Shown here piece by piece: positions 63,280-64,000 of a DNA stretch of 64,000 nt. Position 1 is the first letter of the stretch; every line of letters starts with the position of its first letter. The notes under the pieces were generated by a model, which was not told the DNA's origin, did not search any database, and saw only the letters and a list, made by a program, of their open reading frames with translations. Where the stretch lies: positions 58,219-122,218 of the forward strand of contig JAMOTA010000030.1 of the NCBI GenBank assembly GCA_027068435.1, given 5' to 3'. Source of the DNA: Sulfurovum sp. GTDB taxonomy: Bacteria > Campylobacterota > Campylobacteria > Campylobacterales > Sulfurovaceae. Both the position numbers and the translations under genes were made by a program.

Positions 63280-64000
63280 ATTATACCAAATGGGGATTTG
63301 AGAGTAGGTTAAAGTATTAACACAAGTTTGATTACTGGATTGGAATTATACCAAATGGGGATTTGAGAGTAGGTTAAAGTAAATCTTTCTCTCACCTTTT
63401 ACAAGACCAGATTATACCAAATGGGGATTTGAGAGTAGGTTAAAGTCATGTACGGATAGCTGTACATGGTATTTATTATTATACCAAATGGGGATTTGAG
63501 AGTAGGTTAAAGTGCCGATATGCCTTTACTCTCCAGTAGTACCATTATACCAAATGGGGATTTGAGAGTAGGTTAAAGTACAGAGTTGAATCATTAGGTG
63601 ATACAATTCATTATACCAAATGGGGATTTGAGAGTAGGTTAAAGTAACGATGAATTGCGAAGAGATATTAGTATTATTATACCAAATGGGGATTTGAGAG
63701 TAGGTTAAAGTTGCCAAAAGTGCAAGTGCAACCAATGAGAAATTATACCAAATGGGGATTTGAGAGTAGGTTAAAGTGATGATTTGTGTACTCATGTCAA
63801 TACTATAATTATACCAAATGGGGATTTGAGAGTAGGTTAAAGTGGCATGGATTGTAATAATTATGCGATAATGATTATACCAAATGGGGATTTGAGAGTA
63901 GGTTAAAGTTCTTGTAGCGACTAGGGCATCGTTTAGAGCATTATACCAAATGGGGATTTGAGAGTAGGTTAAAGTCTATACACCCATCTGTACACCCTTC
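63280..64000 (-). CRISPR. CRISPR array, 36-nt repeat, 11 repeats seen, open at the window end
   Basis: Eleven identical 36-nt repeats start at 63280, 63345, 63411, 63478, 63544, 63610, 63676, 63742, 63808, 63874 and 63940. They begin ATTATACC, contain CAAATGGGGATTTG and end GGTTAAAGT. Ten complete spacers are 29, 30, 31 and seven times 30 nt; an eleventh is cut at 64000. Read on the minus strand, each repeat ends TGGTATAAT, an extended -10, so each spacer probably has its own promoter and crRNAs are made towards cas2. The leader-distal end is therefore near cas2 and the leader is beyond the window. No degenerate repeat is seen. Confidence 0.98.

Noticed and set aside
63526..63795. An open frame on the minus strand repeating LTYSQIPIWYN
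   Set aside because: It is a translation of CRISPR repeats and spacers, not a gene.

Overview
The window is a gene-dense, AT-rich bacterial chromosome segment of about 64 kb. It most likely comes from a Campylobacterota (Epsilonproteobacteria) bacterium of the Sulfurovum/Sulfurimonas type. Evidence: a Gram-negative lipid A set (lpxA, fabZ, lpxB), an aminofutalosine deaminase-like enzyme of the futalosine menaquinone route, the order aroQ-pepP-folK-flhF, small c-type cytochromes, and a compact cas9-cas1-cas2 CRISPR locus of the Campylobacter/Neisseria style. This assignment rests on gene content alone; no database search was possible.

Layout. 1-5.6 kb (minus): 5' part of clpX, lpxA, fabZ, queH, lpxB, a small Cys-rich protein, fbp, mobB. 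5.7-9.7 kb: a lipoprotein, then on minus a lytic transglycosylase, yggT, gltX and a Roadblock/LC7 protein. 9.9-17 kb (plus): hybrid histidine kinase, an unusual IscU-like protein, a ferritin-like protein, psd, a PDC-sensor membrane protein, HAD phosphatase, sirtuin, ComF-like phosphoribosyltransferase. 17-20.9 kb (minus): family-4 UDG, hisS, tmk, coaD, ubiX, tRNA-Gly, tRNA-Leu. 21-28 kb: ftsK (plus), then znuA-znuC-znuB, sppA and the deaminase (minus). 28.2-34.1 kb (plus): exported protein, two ATP-grasp proteins and a large M14 carboxypeptidase. 34-41 kb: DTW-domain protein, aroQ, pepP, folK, flhF, mnmA, purH. 40.7-41.3 kb: a possible small RNA and a broken nuclease-like gene. 41.3-47.1 kb: valS, minCDE, a DEAD-box helicase. 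47.2-51 kb: accessory island with a G7 tract, a RelE-like toxin-antitoxin pair and an XRE / HEPN-like / HipA operon. 51-55 kb: msrA, a thioredoxin/two-component/cytochrome operon and two small periplasmic proteins. 55.2-58.1 kb (minus): deaD and a membrane protein. 58.3-64 kb (plus): type II CRISPR-Cas with its array running off the window.

Most informative region: the CRISPR-Cas locus. A tracrRNA can be read directly in the 108 bp between cas9 and cas1. It has a TATAAT box 6 bp ahead of an anti-repeat, then a nexus stem whose loop can pair with the 3' end, similar to the folded C. jejuni tracrRNA. Each 36-nt CRISPR repeat, read on the minus strand, ends in the extended -10 TGGTATAAT, so each spacer probably has its own promoter and crRNAs run towards the cas genes. 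Cas9 is 1193 residues, with an apparent coiled-coil insertion and a Glu in place of the usual HNH Asp. Other less-described loci are the ATP-grasp/ATP-grasp-HhH/M14 cassette, the XRE/HEPN-like/HipA operon and the IscU-like scaffold lacking one cluster cysteine next to a ferritin-like protein.

No gene-free stretch exceeds 300 bases except the CRISPR array.
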